A DNA stretch of 64,000 nucleotides. Source: Rubellimicrobium arenae (GTDB lineage Bacteria; Pseudomonadota; Alphaproteobacteria; Rhodobacterales; Rhodobacteraceae). Each line of letters begins with the position of its first letter. The first letter of the stretch is position 1. The DNA is taken from assembly GCF_017916295.1 (NCBI RefSeq), contig NZ_JAFMSS010000003.1, forward strand, positions 62,001-126,000. The letters are read 5' to 3'. The notes beneath the pieces were generated by a model. That model made no database searches, was not told the DNA's origin, and saw nothing but the letters and a program-made list of their open reading frames with translations. Position numbers and translations under genes: made by a program. Positions 59,273 through 64,000 of this stretch are shown here, one piece after another.

Positions 59273-59708
59273 GGCTCCAGCTTCCGTCCTCGCGCACGTA
59301 GAACCGGGCGGCAAGACCCGCGCCCGTCAGGCTGCGCCATTGGCTGCGGGCCGTCGTGAGCGCCTCGGGGTCGGCCCCGTCGAAGATGATGCAAACCCGC
59401 TGGGCGGAGCGGGCCTCGGATTCGCTGACCGGGGCGCCGTCGAGGGTCATGAGGCACTCGCGCCTGCCATCCCCCGTCCCGACGGTGAGGAGGATCGGCT
59501 GGTCGGCGTCATGATCCCCGCCGGCCATGCCATGGGGGCGGAATTCGTCCCCCGGTCCCCAGAGCGCGACGTCGAGCCGCTCCATGCGCGGGCGGTCGGG
59601 ACCGCGCACCTCGATTCGCCAACCTTTCTGCAGCGCCATGTCGAGCATCCGCGGCAGCACGGCATCCGGCGCATCGCCGTTGAGCTGGTAGAAGTAGGCT
59701 TCGGGCAT
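59244..59708 (-). CDS. holC: DNA polymerase III subunit chi
   Basis: The 154-residue HolC starts MPEAYFYQLNGDAPDAVLPR, has MLDMALQKGWRIEVRGP, the conserved DVALWGPGDEFRPHG and the HDADQPILLTVG loop, and ends with FYVREDGSWSLRQE. Chi links the clamp loader to single-stranded DNA-binding protein. It lies 11 bp after pepA on the same strand, the usual pepA-holC pair, and overlaps the M48 gene tail-to-tail. Confidence 0.92.
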   Translation of the reverse strand: MPEAYFYQLNGDAPDAVLPRMLDMALQKGWRIEVRGPDRPRMERLDVALWGPGDEFRPHGMAGGDHDADQPILLTVGTGDGRRECLMTLDGAPVSESEARSAQRVCIIFDGADPEALTTARSQWRSLTGAGLAARFYVREDGSWSLRQERPAAP

Positions 59709-59719
59709 CCGGCCGCGCC

Positions 59720-61189
<1,470 letters not shown>

Positions 61190-61310
61190 GGCGTCTTCTC
61201 CGGGTCGTGTCCGCGCGTTGGTATCCCGTGCCCCGGAGGGAGGCCAGAAGAAGGTTCAATCCCGCCCCGATCCGGGCTAGTCCTTGGCCCGAGGCGGAAC
61301 GGGGCGGCGG

Positions 61311-62429
61311 TTGGGGCGCATCGACAGATACTTGCTGTCGCAGCTGATGGCGGTCTTCGGACTGGCCTCGCTGGTGCTCGTCATGGTGTACTGGATCAAC
61401 CGGGCCGTGGTCCTGTTCGACCAGCTCATCGCGGACGGCCAGTCGGCGTGGGTGTTCCTGGAACTGACCGCGCTCGCCCTGCCGTCGATCGTCAAGCTCG
61501 TGCTGCCGCTCGCGGCCTTCGCGGCCACGCTCTATGCCCTGGCCCGGCTGGCGGGCGAATCGGAGCTGACCGTGATGCAGGCGACAGGGGCGTCGCCGTG
61601 GCAACTGGCCCGGCCGGTCCTCGTCTTCGGGCTGATCGTGGCGGCGCTGGTCTCCATCCTCACGCATGTCCTCGCGCCGGCGGCGCTGGGCCGGCTCGAC
61701 GACCGGCAGGACGAGATCGCCGAGACGGCCACCGCCCGCCTGCTGCGCGAGGGGGCGTTCATCTCGCCCAACAGCGGCCTCACGCTCTACATCCGCGAGA
61801 TCACCCCCGAAGGCGAGCTGAGGGGCCTGCTCCTGTCCGACAGCCGCGACCCATCGGTCAGCGTGACCTATACCGCGTCCTCGGCCTATCTGGTGCGCGG
61901 GGACGACGGCCCGCAGCTCGTCATGGTGGACGGGATGATCCAGCGTCTGTTCCGGGATGGGACGCGGCTGCTGACGACCACCTTCTCGGACCTGGCCTAC
62001 GACCTCGGCCCCTTCATGCCCGAAGCCTCGCGCGGGACCCGCAGCTCGCGCGAGAGGTCCACGCTGGAGCTCCTCCGCGACGGTCCCCGGGTGGCGCGCG
62101 AGACCGGGAAGAGCGAGGCGCAGATCTTCGCCGAAGCCCATGACCGCTTTGCCGAGACGCTGCTCGCCCCCGCGGCGACGCTGATGGGGCTGGGCTGCCT
62201 GCTTCTGGGCCAGTTCAGCCGGTTCGGAGTCTGGCGACAGGTGATCCTGGCCATCCTGCTCGTGATCGGGGTGAACGGCATCCAGTCGGCCTCGGTCCAG
62301 GCGGTCCGCCGCGACCCCACGCTCTGGCCGGTCAGCTACCTGCCCGCCCTGACCGGCTTTGCCCTGGCGGCCCTGCTTCTCGCGCTGTCGGCCCGGCCAC
62401 GGCGCATCGGGCGGGAGGCGTCGGCGTGA
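61311..62429 (+). CDS. lptF: Lipopolysaccharide export permease LptF (TTG start)
   Basis: The 372-residue inner-membrane protein has six membrane helices around a periplasmic beta-jellyroll. The conserved start is RIDRYLLSQLMAVFGLASLV, followed by YWINRAVVLFDQLIADGQSA. There is no ATG at the right place. TTG 61311 fits the family N-terminus; TTG 61284 would add nine residues (ARGGTGRR). Purine-rich GAGGCGGAAC lies upstream. It moves LPS out of the inner membrane with LptG and LptB. The stop overlaps the lptG GTG start by 4 nt. Confidence 0.92.
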   Translation: MGRIDRYLLSQLMAVFGLASLVLVMVYWINRAVVLFDQLIADGQSAWVFLELTALALPSIVKLVLPLAAFAATLYALARLAGESELTVMQATGASPWQLARPVLVFGLIVAALVSILTHVLAPAALGRLDDRQDEIAETATARLLREGAFISPNSGLTLYIREITPEGELRGLLLSDSRDPSVSVTYTASSAYLVRGDDGPQLVMVDGMIQRLFRDGTRLLTTTFSDLAYDLGPFMPEASRGTRSSRERSTLELLRDGPRVARETGKSEAQIFAEAHDRFAETLLAPAATLMGLGCLLLGQFSRFGVWRQVILAILLVIGVNGIQSASVQAVRRDPTLWPVSYLPALTGFALAALLLALSARPRRIGREASA

Positions 62430-63517
62430 TCCTCGACCGATACCTGGCCCGACGCTTCCTGCGGACGTTCCTCGCCACCCTTGCGATCTTCTTCGGCATC
62501 CTCGCGCTGATCGACCTCGTGGAGCAGGTCCGCCAGCACTCCGACGATGCGGGCGGCATGGGCGGCGTGCTGGCCCTCACCCTTCTCAACGTGCCCTCCG
62601 GCCTTTACGAGATCCTGCCGCTGGTCACGATCATCGCAGCCATCGCGCTGTTCCTGGGCCTAGCGCGGTCCTCCGAACTGGTGGTCACGCGCGGCTCGGG
62701 ACGGTCGGCGCTGCGGGCCCTGCTGGGCCCATCGGTGGTCGCGCTGCTGCTGGGGGCGGTCGCGGTCGCCGCGTTCAACCCCATCGTGGCCGCCACTTCG
62801 CGCGAATACGAATCGCGGCTGGACCGCCTGACGGGTGAGGAATCGGCTCTCGCCCTGTCCGAGGATGGCCTCTGGCTCCGGCAGGGGGGCGCCGCCGGGC
62901 CGACGGTGATCCGGGCGCAGCGGTCGAACCTGGACGGCACATCGCTGACCGGGGTCACCTTCCTGGCCTACGATCGGGACGGACATCCGAGGGAACGGGT
63001 CGAGGCACGCTCGGCAAGGCTCGCCGACGGCGAATGGCTCCTGGCGGACGCGAAGGTCTGGCCCCTGGCCGGGACGAACCCCGAAGCCGAGGCCGAGCGT
63101 CACGAGACCTGGAGCCTGGCCTCGCCGCTCACCGCGAACCAGATCCGCGACAGCTTCGGCACGCCGTCCTCGATCCCGATCTGGGAGCTGCCCCGCTTCA
63201 TCCGCCGGCTTGAGGACGCCGGGTTCACCGCGCAGCGCCACCGCGTGTTCCTGCAGACCGAGCTGGCCCAGCCCGCCTTCCTCCTGGCGATGGTGCTGGC
63301 CGCCGCGGGGTTCACGATGCACCACCAGCGGGGGCGCCGCACGGGGCTCATGGTGATGGGCGCGGTCCTGACGGGATTCGCGATCTACTTCCTGCGCAGC
63401 CTGTCGCAGACGCTGGGGGAGGCCGGGCAGATCCCCCCGGCCTTTGCCGGCTGGGCGCCGCCCCTGATCGCCATCGGGCTCGCCCTGGGGCTCCTTCTGC
63501 ACGTGGAGGAAGGATGA
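62426..63517 (+). CDS. lptG: Lipopolysaccharide export permease LptG (GTG start)
   Basis: The 363-residue partner of LptF has six membrane helices and a periplasmic jellyroll. The start ILDRYLARRFLRTFLATLAI is typical, the middle contains DGLWLRQGG and the jellyroll, and the end has GEAGQIPPAFAGWAPPLIAI. GTG 62426 lies in the GTGA overlap with the lptF stop, and its own stop overlaps the lptD start as ATGA, so three genes are translated in chain. Confidence 0.95.
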   Translation: MILDRYLARRFLRTFLATLAIFFGILALIDLVEQVRQHSDDAGGMGGVLALTLLNVPSGLYEILPLVTIIAAIALFLGLARSSELVVTRGSGRSALRALLGPSVVALLLGAVAVAAFNPIVAATSREYESRLDRLTGEESALALSEDGLWLRQGGAAGPTVIRAQRSNLDGTSLTGVTFLAYDRDGHPRERVEARSARLADGEWLLADAKVWPLAGTNPEAEAERHETWSLASPLTANQIRDSFGTPSSIPIWELPRFIRRLEDAGFTAQRHRVFLQTELAQPAFLLAMVLAAAGFTMHHQRGRRTGLMVMGAVLTGFAIYFLRSLSQTLGEAGQIPPAFAGWAPPLIAIGLALGLLLHVEEG

Positions 63518-64000
63518 AGCGCCTTCTCGTCCTGATCGCCCTCCTGCTTCCCGTCGCGGCGCGCGCACAGGACAGCGCCGTGCTGGTCGCGGACGAGCTG
63601 TTCGTGACCGCCGACGAGGATCTCGTGGCGACGGGCAACGTGCAGGCCTTCTATCAGGGAACCGTGCTGTCCGCGGCGCAGGTGACCTATGACCGCGAAA
63701 GCGATCGGCTGAGCATCCTGGGGCCGATCCTGATCCGGGACGCCCGCGGCAACATCCTGACCGCCGACCGGGCCGACCTCGATCCGCGGCTGGAGGACGG
63801 TCTCCTGCGCGGGGCGCGGATCGTGCTCGACCAGCAGCTCCAGCTCGCCGCGAACCGGGTGGACCGCCTGGGCGATGTGTCGGCCCTGACGGCCACCGCC
63901 GTGACCTCGTGCCAGGTCTGCCCCGGCCGCACCCCGCTCTGGGAGATCCGCGCGGGCCGGGTCATCCATGACGAGGCCGCCGAGCAGCTTTACTTCGAGA
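63514..64000 (+). CDS. lptD: LPS assembly outer membrane protein LptD (partial, N-terminus only)
   Basis: About 162 residues are visible before the window ends. A signal peptide (MKRLLVLIALLLPVAARAQ) is followed by an OstA-type periplasmic domain (LVADELFVTADEDLVATGNV; later LTADRADLDPRLEDGLLRGA). The start of the barrel part has a cysteine pair (VTSCQVCPGRTPLWEI) that matches the first disulfide cysteines of LptD. ATG 63514 overlaps the lptG stop by 4 nt, with GGAGGAAGG upstream. It inserts LPS into the outer leaflet. Confidence 0.93.
   Translation, partial: MKRLLVLIALLLPVAARAQDSAVLVADELFVTADEDLVATGNVQAFYQGTVLSAAQVTYDRESDRLSILGPILIRDARGNILTADRADLDPRLEDGLLRGARIVLDQQLQLAANRVDRLGDVSALTATAVTSCQVCPGRTPLWEIRAGRVIHDEAAEQLYFE

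Overview
The window looks like chromosomal DNA of a high-GC alphaproteobacterium of the Rhodobacteraceae/Paracoccaceae type; the soil genus Rubellimicrobium or a relative is a guess only. The evidence is the strong G/C third-position bias and the gene order: yceD-rpmF-plsX-fabH-ihfA-merR, dgt-argS-SPOR-nagZ-scpA-scpB, and pepA divergent from lptF-lptG-lptD. A DksA with a single finger cysteine and a VPLPA-like C-terminal sorting signal also fit. No insertion sequence, phage, integrase, CRISPR array or rRNA was seen. The only RNA gene recognised is tRNA-Pro(GGG).

Left part (1-16.1 kb), carbohydrate uptake and storage. A truncated ribose-type ABC binding protein lies divergent from a LacI regulator, with two palindromic operator candidates between them. 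Then come malQ and translationally coupled otsA-otsB (glucan handling and trehalose synthesis), an NAD(P)H-FMN reductase, a 715-residue parallel beta-helix/PKD/LamG-like protein, and a small SNase-like protein. A complete second LacI-controlled ribose-type ABC system follows (binding protein, ATPase, permease), ending in a metallo-beta-lactamase-fold lactonase-like gene. This system also has two matching operator palindromes.

Middle part (16.3-38.7 kb), stress and accessory functions. A small exported protein carries a VPLPA-type C-terminus. A long leftward gene run follows: dinB-like, acuI-like, class V aminotransferase, phrB, cfa, gamma-glutamylcyclotransferase-NUDIX fusion, cysK and a large MscS channel. 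Next are an orphan PotD/F-like binding protein, an M20 amidohydrolase plus agmatinase pair, mazG, an orphan Fe(III)-type binding protein, a large RTX calcium-binding protein, an ABC-F ATPase, an OlsB-like acyltransferase and msrB.

Right part (38.9-64 kb), housekeeping. It holds bamE; the yceD-rpmF-plsX-fabH-ihfA-merR lipid/ribosome cluster; tRNA-Pro; a two-domain dCTP deaminase-like gene; the dgt-argS-SPOR-nagZ-scpAB run; a class A PBP with an A-type Fe-S carrier and xth; an RcnB-like lipoprotein; an FAD monooxygenase overlapping dksA; a 59-residue membrane protein; an M48 protease; holC; pepA; and lptF-lptG-lptD (lptD cut by the window end).

No obviously new defence or mobile system is visible. 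The best leads are small-scale: two pairs of LacI operators, inverted repeats lying between -35 and -10 elements of two orphan binding-protein genes, a perfect 13-bp hairpin in the first codons of plsX, a hairpin masking a ribosome-binding site, the lactonase in a sugar ABC operon, and the cyclotransferase-NUDIX fusion. All functional calls rest on reading motifs by eye; no search was run.
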